Positions 1-11,967 are shown, counted from the stretch's first letter. The stretch: DNA of 64,000 bases from Kalaharituber pfeilii (GCA_015179045.1 WHUZ01000007.1:248001-312000); one strand, 5' to 3'. The notes: generated from the letters alone by a model not told the origin. Numbers and translations are program-made.

Positions 1-98
1 CAGTCATCGCCGCGGAGCTTAGCTCCAACGGCTTTACCTCAGGCTCAGGGCCTCTGCGACCGCTGTGCAGCGCATCATGCGACGGCCCCACGGCCACC

Positions 99-142
99 GG
101 CCATCCAGAGGCCATCCAGAGGCCATCCAGAGGCCATCCAGA
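99..142. repeat. 11-bp minisatellite (GGCCATCCAGA)x4
   Basis: Four perfect head-to-tail copies of an 11-base unit, GGCCATCCAGA, followed by a partial GGCCAG. Seen directly in the sequence. Confidence 0.9.
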
Positions 143-375
143 GGCCAGCGAGGCCGCCGCCAGCTGGGGCCGCAGACCGCAGCGTGGATTCCAAATACTC
201 TGCGCGTGCAAGCCCAATCAGCGGGCGCCGCTGGCACGTCGGGGCCGCGGCTGAGACCGTCAGCAGCGTCCGCTGCCGCCGCCGCGAGCAGAAGCCTGAG
301 GCTAGCGGCCCCGCCCGCACAGGGCTGCACACGCACAGATCCAGCGCGCGAGCATCGTCGCCCGGCACCCTCCAG

Positions 376-395
376 GTACTGTACTGTACTGTACT
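376..395. repeat. (GTACT)4 microsatellite
   Basis: Four perfect tandem copies of the 5-base unit GTACT. The overlapping motif TACTGTAC recurs near 865 and 63330, in the GC-rich edges of the window. Confidence 0.85.
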
Positions 396-445
396 TTCGA
401 GTGCTCGAATACTCCAGTACACCACCATCACTGCGGGCGCTGCAG

Positions 446-480
446 TCCTGCGGCCTGCGGCCTGCGGCCTGCGGTCCTGC
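446..480. repeat. 7-bp tandem repeat (CCTGCGG)n
   Basis: Three to four copies of CCTGCGG bracketed by mirrored CTGCAGTCCTG / TCCTGCAGTC arms, so the block can fold back on itself as well as slip in register. Confidence 0.8.
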
Positions 481-860
481 AGTCTGTCGGTTTCGAAACA
501 CGACCGCCCCGTTCGCTGGGCGCTAGCCGATTCGCCCGTCGTAGCGAAGGGTGGGTCGACGCGCATTTCTGCTGTCGCGGTGACCGTTTTCCATCCCTCC
601 CTCTCTTCTACCTTGCCGCTGATTGTCGCAATCCTTCCCCTTTTGCAACCCTCTTCTGCGCGGCCTGTCGACCTGCCGGCGCAACGCCGGGTTAGCCGTC
701 TGAGAACGGAGCCATACACTTACCTTTGCGTTTGCCCCTACGTGCCCACTCCCTACCCATTTTCTCCTTCCATGTTCTTGTACGCCCCTCTCTGCTGTGC
801 ATGCAAAACCATTTATCACGTCTCAAGCCCTCAAATCCACCCACGCCCCCGGTGCTGAGC

Positions 861-3800
861 ACTAAGTACTGTACTGCAACGTGATGTTCTACCCGTATTT
901 GAGGACAAGTTTTGTAGCAGTTGTAAGCGAGAAAGCGTTATTCGCCCCCAGATAAGTGGTACAGAGCACGAACCGGGTGCTGCATCCATGGCGCCCCCCA
1001 GCACGAACCGTTATATGTAACCCCGATGCTCATCCTACTCAGTACAGAGTAAGTACATAATGTACTCACATTCTAGCTGTGCAGCTGGGTACGAGACTAG
1101 CTTTGCAGGTCACTGTACCAACCGTTTGCGTACTCACCAACCACGCTACTAGTCTACCCCCACCTTTCCGTCATATCTGATCAGCTAAGTCAGATGCGGT
1201 CACTGGACAACGAGATTTGCAACAGAAGCTCTGAGCCAAGTTCTGGATGTTGACGACGCGGCGAGTCCCACTTGCGCCGAGCCCGCTAATTGTAGAATTA
1301 GCTCTCCTCTTTGTCTTAAACAACTACTTACTGCACAGATGTTAACATAAAACGATCTGAATCAAGTGGAGTAACTTACTACACGACTATTCATGGCCAG
1401 GTCAAATTTAACCTCTCAGGTGAAAAGGTGAACCTGTTATGGCATTTGGTTCCCCCCCCCCCCCCAAACTAGCATAAAAGGATAAAAGGTACGGGAATAA
1501 ACTCAAAAGTTGTCGATAGGAGGCGCTAAACATGTGAATTATGTAAATGTTCAAAGGTCCGTAGGAAACTTTTACTTACATGTGCATAGGTTCGTGCATA
1601 CGCAGCAACCAGCAGGTGTTGAAGTGAAACGGCGATTGCCTGCCCTAAAGTCTATTATGGTGTGCTGCCAAGATAAAATAATAGCAAAGGCACCGAGCCA
1701 ATACGGAGGTCGAAAACTAATAGTCTGGACAGGAGAACAATTTAGAGGATCACAAATGAGTGACCACAGCCAGGCTACGGTAGTATATATTTACCATAAT
1801 TTCATTCGGTCCCAGAGTATATTCCTGCATGGGCTTTGCTCGCGATCGTGCTCACGGCTGTATTAGCGATCCACTGATGGGGTAAACGCCGTTAGCCGCA
1901 TATTGGCTAGAAGTCACTGAATCTGGCATATGGGTGATGCCTGATGTCAAGTGAATGAAAGATTCGAATACCTTATTAATATTGACAAAGTGCTTGTGTC
2001 CCGACGTCTCAACTATCTTGGCTATTGAACGAGTTATTTTGTAAATACCCGAACGCGTATCTGTCGCCGCCCGCATGATAAGTGTCCTTTGAAACGGCGA
2101 ACGCAGTATAGCCAGGGTTCTCCGCCAACTCTAATTCCTCCCACAGCACCCATCACACTACACTCTGGATGAACGGTATTAGTTAGTAGGCGGCACTGGA
2201 TTGGTTCCTCCCAAAAGTTCAATGGTAGCGCAGCGCCGAAAAACTCTCGTAATAGTTAAGTCTCATTGCAATTATAAATTAATTTTTGTTAATGATTAAA
2301 TATGCCCGAGGTCCGATTATCGAAACTTTAAGCAAATATTTGTGCACCAAAATATTAGAAGCCACACCTGTAGGATTAATCTCAAACCCATAGGGATACC
2401 TACCGTGCAAGGCTTGTAGTGTAGTACATGCATACATGCTCCTTGCATTCGTTCATCAGATGCTTTGCTGGTAGTTAGATGTTATGATTAGTTTTCGCAG
2501 TCTGTAGTGGCTGCCATAAGGGCTTTCACTTACCTTTAATTTTTGATAGAATGTAGCTGCGTACATGCATAATCTGGAGCAGATTGCATAATGACCCGTG
2601 AACTTGGTCCTAGAATTTTGATTGTCACGCACTCTATGTGCCAATATGGTGCACTCGTTCCAACTCTGAAATGTCTATTTTGGCCCTTCTCATATTTATT
2701 TCACTGCCTAAGTAAGGAAGTACTTAAGACCTCATTCACTATATGGATGCACCTGTTTGACGAAATTTGTAGAGCAATACACATATGCAACAGCCTTTTC
2801 CGCTAGACTATAGCTACTTGCTCTTTGTACTCTACATCGCAATGCTTACCCCAGGCCAAGAATAAGCATCTTGCAGTTGTTGCAGTTGCAAGTTAGTCAG
2901 CGTACGAGACTAGTTGCAAGTATGAGTTTGTCTTAGTTATCCGATATACTGTATCTTGGTGCGGCCAAGAGTTCATAGCTTACTTACAGAATGAAAAGGT
3001 GCTTGCATATTTAATGTGAAATTCTATCTGTTGAAAGGCCTTTATGCACACGAGAGGAAATGTGCCCCAAGCTACAAAGACACAGGCCATCGAGAATGCT
3101 TGATTAGGTAATTCCAATAACGGTAAGGGGTTCGAGCAGGTTGCAAAGATCATATCGCAACCTAGATACTGTACATCTAGCTTTTCGCATTTCACTATCA
3201 GGCCCATTACAAATATATTTCCAGCAAATTGCAGCTCCCCGTCTATCAAAACAGCTGCTCATAGCTCAACTTTTGAATATTTGCCCATCATTACTCTATC
3301 ATCCAAATTCGGGCATGTAGCCATGTGCAGCTGGATGTGCTCTAAAATTACTCTGCCAGAAATAACTCGCTTCCCACTGGTATCATAATTCTGCCGAGCA
3401 GTATGTACAAAGTAGGGTGGGACCTAGATGGGGGTGGATCATTCCCCCTCTGCTAAGTTAGTCTGATTGCACTGCTAAGTCAGCCGACACTTCCCATCTG
3501 CTTGCAAGATCGAACACCTGTCTCAGGTGCATAGTTAATGTATAAGCTTTCACATAATTGCCAATCTGGTTACAACTCGATACCATTGTATTGTCTTGCC
3601 CGGCCCCCCGGAGGTTAATGTTGGTTATAAGAGGTTCAGAGAGGTATACGTAATCATAAACCAACACCAGGGGTAGTTGATCTGCATGGCTGCGAATGAT
3701 GCCAGTTGATCCATTTCCAATAGTTGTGCGTATATGTATACGTAATTGTCATAAAATTTGAAGCATGGTTGGGGCCATATGCGGGATTGTCTCTTCTGTT

Positions 3801-4875
3801 GACGTTGAATTATGCTAATGTGTGCTGAACAAGAAATTTTATTCCAGTGTTATGGAACTCCACCTTAGGCTGTACTTATGTGTATACTTTCATGTTATCA
3901 TGTGAATATGCTCATCTTGTGCCCACCGTAGTGGTGATCACATTTTCAGATATAACCATAGACTGGTTAGCACGACCTCCGACCGTACTCTTCTAATCTT
4001 AAACTGGAAATCGAGCACGATCTGGTTAGAAGTCATGGTTACTTTTACTCGATACATTACCTATCAACAGCAGTGATCGCTTGAGTGATCGCTAGATGCA
4101 TTCAAATCGACGCGCGGTCTGTGATATACTGGCGACTATGCCTGGGTTGATATATATTATTGCAGCACTACTCAAAAGATCCCGGATCAATTAACACGCT
4201 TTTCCCTCTGGTCAATTTGAAACACTAACCCTCAAATAGTGTGACAGCGTCCAGGATCTGCCTTGACGGAGGGAAGAAGCCAAGGCAAAGAAATTGAAAA
4301 CGGTCTTGCAGATTTTTCCGCCGTTTCTCAGATGTCGCAAAACTACAGCAGGCTGTTTTCATCAGCGGCTTCCGTTTCCATAACTACTCTGTGGTACAGA
4401 ATCGGGCATAGCTTGATTTACTGATGCATCATGTAACAAACCTTGCAATTGGAGACAAGTGAAAAAGATCGGCTTCCTGTTGCAGCGGCCAGATTTCCTC
4501 TTTGAAGTGGTATAAGATAATGTTGAATTGCATGAGTTGCCTCTTGCCCCAGGCAAGCAGTACTAAGATGGGTATACAGAATGTGAGTTTCTTAACAAGT
4601 CACAGTGCGTATGGTGGAGCAGCCCTCAAAGATAGAAGGAGCAAAAGCTAATAGCAATAAATAATCCCTGTCTAAACTCTGGGTTTGAGCTCAGTTTACC
4701 CTGTTAACTAAATGTTTGTTTTCAAGCTGCTTTCGTCTACTCGTACAATATTATTATGGTAAAGGCCGTACATCCGATTTCTCCATGTTCTCGTGCCCAG
4801 ACTATTATTTTCGGCCTCCGCCTTGGCTTGGCCGTATCTCCAGTCATTAGTGCATATGTAAGAGTGTACATTCTG
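861..4875. other. gene-free AT-rich intergenic DNA
   Basis: No open frame here has a recognisable domain; the frames are short, mostly lack ATG starts and are randomly spread over both strands. The only distinct features are a run of 14 C residues at about 1451-1465 and scattered A/T-rich stretches. I see no intact gene, tRNA or element with paired termini. Confidence 0.5.
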
Positions 4876-4887
4876 CCTGGTTTGGTG

Positions 4888-4925
4888 ACCTCGCCATAGC
4901 CTATCAGGCGGCACGCCAGTAATGA

Positions 4926-4961
<36 letters not shown>
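4888..4961 (+). mobile_element. Family A hairpin/poly(A) mini-retroposon, copy 1
   Basis: About 40 bp of family sequence beginning CTCGCCATAGCC and ending AGTAATGATAT, followed by roughly 30 A residues. It is flanked on both sides by the same 12 bases, CCTGGTTTGGTG (4876-4887 and 4962-4973), a clean target-site duplication. The inner stem reads GCCT/AGGC where other copies have GCCC/GGGC, a compensated change. Hairpin, poly(A) and target duplication together indicate insertion of a short RNA by target-primed reverse transcription (inference). No coding capacity. Confidence 0.8.
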
Positions 4962-4962
<1 letters not shown>

Positions 4963-4973
4963 CTGGTTTGGTG

Positions 4974-7144
4974 TGTCTTAGTAAAAGACGCTTCTTCTGC
5001 CGAAATATTGTTAGTATGAGAAGTGGAGGAGGTTCATTGTAAACTGAGGGAAAATCCGACCCGCTCTAAGAGGTGGCCTAAGAGAGGTATAAGTGTGTTC
5101 ATACTATCAGAACCCCTTTTTTCCCACTATGATTTTCGAGTATGCAAGGTTTAATTGAACTAGAGACGGTACTTATTCCTGATCCATCCACCACTCCGCA
5201 TATCAGAATCAGAGAATTTAGATTGGGTGATTTGCATAAGGCATCTACGTTCTGAGCAGATTAAGCATATATTGCGGGTTTTTGAGCACATCTGCATACA
5301 ACCAATAGCATCCCTGCTGTATGCTGTATCACTTGATTGGAATTTGATCTATGAGTAAACATTGTAACATAAAATGATTTTCACAATTCGCTTGGTTAGG
5401 TAAGTAAGTACTCAAGGACATTTAGAGCACAGAGGTCTGCATAACCCCTGCGAAAAGGCCTCAGCTGATAGAAGATAGGCAGGCGCAATGGTCTTAGCTT
5501 CGAATTCATTAACTTCAGCTGACCGTATAGCTCGTTGAAAATTTGCCGACAGAACATTATGTATGATACCCATTAGTCGAGCAAGCAGCTCATAAACTCG
5601 AGTATAAACCAGAAATAAAAAGGAGTTCCTCAATAATGCTCTTGACAATGTACTGCCTCGGGCAGGATACCCGCCGAAGACGTTATAGCTGTGGTTGTCA
5701 TTGCTTTTTGTCCTGTAATTCATGAGGAACATTAGGTCTTGTCAGGTATGATGCACAGGAAGCTGACCATCTGCAACATCCAAACCTCTCTGTTCACTCA
5801 GACATGGCCCTTGTCTAAGGCTTTCTTGTATTTTCTATACCAAAGTATCACTTGGGCTGGAGACTATCTCATTTGAAGGGGCATGAAATTGGAATGCCAT
5901 TGGCCTGGTTTCCACCCACGGATGCATACATATGTACACATGCCGTTATAAAACATGAAGAACATACACCATGTGCTAGACTTGGAAAAGATGTGCTGTG
6001 AGATCTCCAGGTCATGCGTTGATCAGTTAACAAGATCACTTCGGCCGACCTTGGACACATTATTGGCCACGCATGGTCATAGTTTTTGAGATATCCACTC
6101 AGCATTGCAGAGTATGATACCATGAGCTTTGCATTGAGCTCGAAAGGTGGGTTTAGATGCATCTACATTCTACTTCCAGTATCAACGCCCTGCAGTGCAG
6201 ATTCGAATGTGCAATTGCAATGTAACTCGTAAAACTAGCGAGCAGTTTAAGGAAATCGGAACTCCGTGGGTTAGACAACGGCCTCTGGCGTTTCCAGCCC
6301 TGTTAACGTTCAGCTCAGATCGGCAAGCTTCTCACGCGCGATGCAAACCTCATTTTGTGTGACGTAAGAAGAATTAGATAAGGGGGGGGAACTGTTTGTT
6401 GCATAAATCGTCAAATATTCTAGAAACGGAGTTGCCCACATAATTGCTATCACTATATTATCAAGTAACCTTGCAGTAATCTTGCTGTATTGATAACCAA
6501 AATTGGCCTGTATCTAATGTTGGTACACTGTATGAAGGCCAATACTGATGGCCAGTATCTTACACACATATATAGTTGTGTATAAATACAAATTGTGTAG
6601 TTGGGCTGTAGGTGTTCCGATACCAAGTTAGCTTCAATTATACCAACATCGAAAGGGCTCCGGATTAATTGGTATCCAGCAAAGGAACACTAGGGTAGAG
6701 ATCGTGTATAGTGGTTATAAAAGATCAGTTGTACCAGTATTTTATGCTGAGTATGATACCGAACCCCCTCAAGCAGAGGCATTTGCAGCTCCGAATTACA
6801 TATATACGAATAGAATGTGGCACTGGAAATGTTAAGGTTGGGCCCGAATAGCAATGAGGCGCATGCATCTTGATCCATGTTATCGCCAATTCCTTCCAAA
6901 TGAGTTCTGGACTAAAAAGCAAGGCTTTCGAACCGCGGTACGACAGTAGCTAGACGAAAGACCAGAGAGGGCCGTCCTATGCAGCATATGCGTGAACGGT
7001 TAGTAACATTAAGCTGGGCAAGTACTTCCAGTAAACTGGAAGGTTCTCAGTCTTTTCGGGTCGATGTCCCCAACACCCCTGTATCCTTTCAGCGATGTGT
7101 TACAGCGTATGACACTTTATTTGAGAAGTCTGCGCATCCTGCTT
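4974..7144. other. gene-free AT-rich intergenic DNA
   Basis: No supported gene. The longest frame, about 5412-5732 on the minus strand, has no recognisable motif and lies in DNA with the same composition as its surroundings. No tandem repeats or paired termini were recognised. Confidence 0.45.
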
Positions 7145-7155
7145 GGTATCTCCGT

Positions 7156-7212
7156 TCATAGCCCATAGGGCGGCATCTGAATTATGATCAAAAAAGGAAA
7201 GAAAAAAAAAAA
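7156..7212 (+). mobile_element. Family A hairpin/poly(A) mini-retroposon, copy 2 (5'-shortened)
   Basis: Starts at TCATAGCCCATAGGGCGGCA, lacking the outer 5' stem strand (CTCGC) of longer copies, and ends in an A-rich tail broken by a few G. Flanked by an 11-base direct duplication, GGTATCTCCGT (7145-7155 and 7213-7223). Missing 5' end plus target duplication is the signature expected of incomplete reverse transcription. Confidence 0.8.
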
Positions 7213-7246
7213 GGTATCTCCGTATGAACCACTTAAATCCACCAAT

Positions 7247-7895
7247 GCCTTCCCCTAAGGGTTTATGTGAAATTTAATCCCGGCTTTGAGATAAAACCGG
7301 GGTCTGTATCCCTGTTTTATTATTCGGTAAAGCATTCGAAACAATTTTTTTGAGAGAGGGGTACCCCCCCTCTTACAAAATACTCACAATAAACAATAAA
7401 TTACAAAAGCAGTTAGTTAGAGTATAATGCTGCTGAAGTAGCATAGTTTATACCATATAGCAGATATTCAAATTCACATTTGCATCATTTGCACCGATTC
7501 CTGCTTGCATATGTAATGTCCAGTAATGCATTCTTATCCTCCAGCGAAAAATTTTCACTCCCAGATCGAGAGTTCATCCTCCTCTACACTATCGCTTTTT
7601 AAATACATTGATACCTGACTGCCACCTAGTGCCAGCAGAACTTGATTGCTGTTTCTTAAGACCTAGTGATCTCTTGGTGCATGAGAGCTCATGCTGTCTT
7701 TTGTGGTGAGATTGACAGCTTGTTCACTGACTCGTAATTTCTGCATCTAAGGTGAAAATGTCTGCATAACGAAAAAGTTTCTAGATTTATTATTTACTCA
7801 TGTCCAAGTGCTTAGAGGAACTACCCCCTGCTTGCGGTAGAATGTGCCCTGGTAAAATTTGGTTTAAATTTCACATAAATCCTTAGGGGAAGGCC
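7247..7895. mobile_element. Candidate MITE with about 35-bp terminal inverted repeats
   Basis: The left end, 7247-7279 (GCCTTCCCCTAAGGGTTTAT and on), is matched in inverted orientation by 7861-7894 with few mismatches: the block reading CCTTCCCCTAAG, TTTATGTGAAATTTAA occurs at both ends. CCAAT occurs just outside both ends, a possible 5-bp target duplication. The interior is AT-rich with no transposase frame, so this would be non-autonomous. Superfamily not assignable. Confidence 0.6.
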
Positions 7896-8253
7896 CCAAT
7901 AGTGTCATTGGTAGAAGCGATCTAAAATCCTCGATTTAACTGCTCATGAGCACTCACTTTATAAGATATACATTTCTGCACCTATTGCTGATGATGATCA
8001 AGGCAGGAATTTCTCATTACAACTGTTCGTATATAATATAGTCCCAGAGTTGTTGTCTTTTTGTTAACCAGAATACTCGTTTGCATGTTCCATTAAGAAT
8101 CCAACAAAACACCCAGTTCAAATGAAAATTGTTCCCCTTATCACTCATTCACCCCTAGTAAAGATGTAACGAATGATGAGTAAAATAAAAATTTACCTGC
8201 CTAGACCGCATATCCAAGTATATCATCGCGAAGGTGTGAATCGAGTGTATATA

Positions 8254-9216
8254 TGTGCCGGGCCATTCGTAACACTGGCCCGGACTACTGAACGGAACGC
8301 TGGTTCATGATCACACACTAGTACAATGCATTGACCTTTTTGTTCTGCGCACAGAACTACAACAGAATGTTGGTATGTTGGTGGCTGTTAAAATACTAGA
8401 AGGTTCGAAATTGTAATTGTCTAAATCATTTGTTTATTTTTTTTGTTTATTTACTCAAGTATTTAAACTTGATATTTTTCCATGCTGTCGGTATTTTTTG
8501 TATGTATTCTACATATATCGCATTCTGTTTCTCTAGTATACAACACCAAGCCTATCTTATTTACCTAAACTGGTAATTACTTTTCAGCCTCATTCCTTAA
8601 CAGTCTTTACCTATGGAGCCTTTTACACCCAAAATTCACCATCAATTCGAGCTTCAATCTCGAGACCACACAAACAGATATCGAATGGAACCTCAGAAGA
8701 CAAAGGATCAGACCATACTAGATGTGTTAATAATGCTTTAGCAAGAGGTTCAGAAGGGGGCCTTTAATGTAGCTGTTTTTTCCTGTCGCCGGAGGGGTCC
8801 TTTATGAAGCTGTTTTTTTTTTTCGCCGGAGGGGTCTATGAAGCTGTTTTTTCTGTCGCCGGAGGGGGTCATTCATGAAGCTGTATTTTTTTTGCCCTGT
8901 CGCCGGGGGGTCCTTGGTAGAGCTTTTTTTTGCTGCCGGAGGAGTTCTTTGTTGGAGCTGTTTTTCCTGTCGCTGGAGGGGTCCTTGGTAGAGCTGTTTT
9001 TTCCTGTGGCCGGGAGGGGTCTTTAGTGACGCTGTTTTTTTTCAAACAGTGGATGTGTGGACACGCGAGTGTGTGTGTGAGAGTCTGAGAGGGTAAATTG
9101 TAGGTAGAGTAAGAAAATTCAAATTCTGAGTGGCCCGGGCCAGTCACTAACCAGCGTTCCATTGAGTAGTCCGGGCTAGTGGCCACTGGAACGTTTGTTA
9201 CGAATGGCCCAGCACA
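8254..9216. mobile_element. Candidate TA-inserting MITE/foldback element
   Basis: The left end, starting TGTGCCGGGCCATTCGTAAC, recurs inverted at the right end (…ACGAATGGCCCAGCACA). Further inward a second matching block, GGACTACT then GGAACGCTGGTT, also recurs inverted; the right arm carries about 17 extra bases between the two blocks. TA lies immediately outside both ends, consistent with a TA target duplication of Tc1/mariner-type elements. No transposase frame is present. The interior holds a minisatellite (8768-9042). Confidence 0.65.
8768..9042. repeat. Minisatellite of about 33-43 bp units, 7 copies
   Basis: About seven imperfect head-to-tail units, each containing GAGCTGTTTTTT-like T-runs followed by CTGTCGCCGGAGGGGTCC. 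Unit length varies mainly through T-run length. The block sits inside the candidate element 8254-9216 and is not coding in any consistent frame. Confidence 0.8.
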
Positions 9217-11315
9217 TATACGTAAACAAATTGAAAACTATTGCACTAATGTAAGTGAATGCATGTAAAAACGGTCATGCAGGACACGTTAATTGCAAGT
9301 GGCATCCAATCCTGGTATGGTCCTAGTCACCTGAGCATTTTCTGACAAGGTAGCCAAATTTGCTGTTACCTGAATTGTTTAATCTACTTCAGTGCACATC
9401 GAAGTGCCTTTGATGCTACAGTAGCGTCAACGGATCCGGATTTCAATTAATTCACAATTCGAGCCCTTGCAATAAATATAGCTTTATCCATCTCGAGAGA
9501 ATCGTCGTACATATAACTAACGTGCGCAGGTTTTCCTACTGAAAATCAGGTAGAGACGGCGCATGTTGCAGCAGCGCCAAGGCCGCACTCAAATTTGACA
9601 AATGTCCAGGTCCAATCATATCTACTGTATGAGTAGAAGTCAATCTATAGTGGTATGTCGTAGCAGATCGTTGCATTGAGAGAGCTGGCTGCCATGGGTC
9701 GTTAAACCATACGAGGTTGCTGTACTGTCCGCAGTCATTGTGAAGCTTCATCATTGGTTACCCCTCTTATATGGTACGTCAGGTAATATGTATAGTCAGT
9801 AAATATGTATAGGAGGTTTCAAGGCCAATGTTTGCTGTGGGGATTAGAGGTACAACAGTACCATTTCAAGTTGATGTACTCGACTGATCTATGTGCTAGT
9901 ATATTTATCATGCAATCAGCTACTGCTTTCAGAGCAAGTTGCCAAAAGATCCAAAATTTTCTATAGTTCACTTGAGCTGAAGTAAAGATTTTATACCTAG
10001 TCTAAATTTAAGAACTGGTGTGCTGCTATTAGTCTGGGCGCGAGAACACCTGAGTAAGGTAATGTATACGTATTACTTGCACTGCCAGTCCATATACTTT
10101 AATTAAGAACATACTGGTTAAGACTTTTGTGAGTGATTGCCAATTGATATGGCCACGAAAACGTGTTGATACATGCATAGGGCAAGATGGCAAACAGTAC
10201 ATAAATGCTTGCAAAACATTCTTGTCCTATATGGTAGCAGGTCACACATGGCATGTGCCTTTGTGAATTAGTCAGAGATTGAGGCCCGCCGGCCAACGGG
10301 AAACACACATACTGTGCGGGTCTTTGAACAATAAATCTTTCTCAAATATCCTTCGAGTGCTTTTGATACGGCCATGTTTGGGGGTTCAGAGTGTTATATA
10401 TTATATTCCTTGTAATGAATCTCAGAAAATGGATGAATTCATGTCCTAAAGTAAGATCACTGTTGGGCGTATCGGCGTCTGAATTCATGTGCTATTGAGT
10501 GTTCTGGTCATGGGATCGAGGGCTAGGGGCCGGGTATCTCGATTCTCGACTAGCGATAAGGTCACGACAGCTGGTACCATTCATCTTCTACCATAGGTCT
10601 GTAAGCCGAATTGTCTAGTAAATAATCACCAATAGAAGTGTAGTGATCTTGTATCAGTGTCTAAGGAGAGGGCCAAGTCCTAGATTACAAAAAGGGAAGA
10701 ACCGTCAATGGGCATTTTTATGTACTTCTGAAATTGGGCGGGCATTGCTTTGACTCATAGTGGCCGTACGTGTTGCGTGTTCTTCCCCGCCATAGGGTAG
10801 TAGCCTGTATGCGCGCTCGTAGAGTGCCCTAGGGCTTGGTATGAGACTAACCTGACTACAATCGTGAGTACATAGAACTATAGTTGATTAGAAGGAAAAC
10901 GATGTGAAGACATTACCACCTTCGACTCACGTACCTGGTACATAGCTAGTCCTATCATGTCACAAAAACAACCAGATTACATTTAGCGGCCAAAGAATTA
11001 ATTAGTACTGTTCTGATTGACCTTCAATTCTTAATTGAGCAGTCCATAAGCAGTTGTGGTGAACCGCATCTGTTGTTTGAGTATGAGAACAACGAATAGG
11101 CTACCAGTCAGGTACAGGACAAGAAATAGATATTCGCTTATGCATACATATTACAGCCTGTCAACTGCCTAGGGGCTTGGAATGAGACTAGTCAACTCCA
11201 GCTGGCCTCACCATCTGTACTTATAGTTAGCAAAAGCCGACTGGAACGCATCGCCTTGACCAGCGGAGTGGCATGCGAGTAATGATTCCCCACCCCACAA
11301 GAGCCTATATGCAAG
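9217..11315. other. gene-free intergenic DNA
   Basis: No supported gene. A direct repeat of about 25 bases (core GGGCTTGG, ATGAGACTA) occurs near 10829 and 11165, about 335 bp apart. At 11262-11292 the string GCATGCGAGTAATGAT matches the 3' half of the family A mini-retroposon but lacks a poly(A) tail, so it may be a decayed copy. Confidence 0.4.
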
Positions 11316-11317
11316 TA

Positions 11318-11965
11318 CAGTCTAACCTTGCTATACCGGACGCCCTAACACTACCGGACCTGACAAAAACCTCCAGACAACTACCCCCCTGTCTCCATAC
11401 AAATAATGTTTGCTATACCGGGCACACTAATACTAATACATCTTAGACTACCCCACTTTACCACTTAGACTGGTTGTTTACCACTCTGCTGCCGTCAATG
11501 CTAACTACCACTACTGCTGCCGTTACTGCTGCCATCACTGCTGTCACCGCTGCTGCTATCACTTGCTACCGATGCTGCCACTGCTGTCACCATTGCTGCT
11601 ACCACTGCTGTCGCTGCTGCTGCTGGGAGGCTGGAACATTCTTGTAGAGTTTGCTGCTTCTTTGGTGTGAATTGATAGGCTTTTAGAGAAACAGTCAGTG
11701 TAGCATGTTTTGGCTCTAGTCAATGATGCTCCCCAAGAGCTTGTAAGGCTAGACCTCTTCTAGGTGGTAAGAGCGATGCATGTTGAATAGACTTTGATTG
11801 AGTTAATGTTTGCTGTACTTGTTTATTTCCTACTCCAGTAATTTCTATACCTATTTTTGCCACGCCTTTTTTACAGTTGCCAAGCATTTTATTCTATACC
11901 GGACCTTGCTATACCGGACAAAAAGTGCCGGATTTTTACTCGTCCGGTATAACAAGGTTAGACTG
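11318..11965. mobile_element. Pogo/Fot1-like MITE, family 1, copy 1
   Basis: Terminal inverted repeats of 24 bp with one mismatch: 5' CAGTCTAACCTTGCTATACC (then GGAC) against the same sequence with GTTATACC at the other end. TA lies immediately outside both ends (11316-11317, 11966-11967), the target duplication of the Tc1/mariner/pogo superfamily. The motif CTATACCGGAC is repeated several times near the termini. The interior carries CTGCTGCC/ACCACTGCTG trinucleotide-rich DNA (about 11500-11630) and no transposase frame. A second copy lies inverted at 29826-30517. It requires a transposase in trans. Confidence 0.88.
11500..11630. repeat. Imperfect CTG/CCA trinucleotide repeat inside MITE
   Basis: Degenerate trinucleotide repeats of the type (ACC)(ACTG)(CTGCC) occupy the centre of the MITE. 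A shorter, more degraded version is present at the equivalent place in the second copy, so the repeat predates their divergence. Confidence 0.7.
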
Positions 11966-11967
11966 TA

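Larger units (their letters stand above)
1..860. other. GC-rich window edge, no supported gene
   Basis: This stretch is much richer in G+C than the desert that follows and carries several short tandem repeats, annotated separately. Open frames exist on both strands but overlap each other and read as Arg/Ala/Pro-rich translations of GC-rich DNA, without any recognisable domain. A pyrimidine-rich run lies around 590-660. Similar GC-rich stretches lie upstream of the genes starting at 26959, 52157 and 57023. A plausible inference is that this is the promoter or 5' region of a gene lying outside the window to the left. Confidence 0.4.

Noticed and set aside
65..858. Overlapping open frames on both strands at the GC-rich left edge
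   Set aside because: Arg/Ala/Pro-rich translations of GC-rich repeats, several mutually overlapping, no domains; typical of chance frames in GC-rich DNA.
11500..11640. CRISPR-like or coding repeat
   Set aside because: The repeats are a degenerate trinucleotide tract inside a MITE, with no spacers and no open frame.
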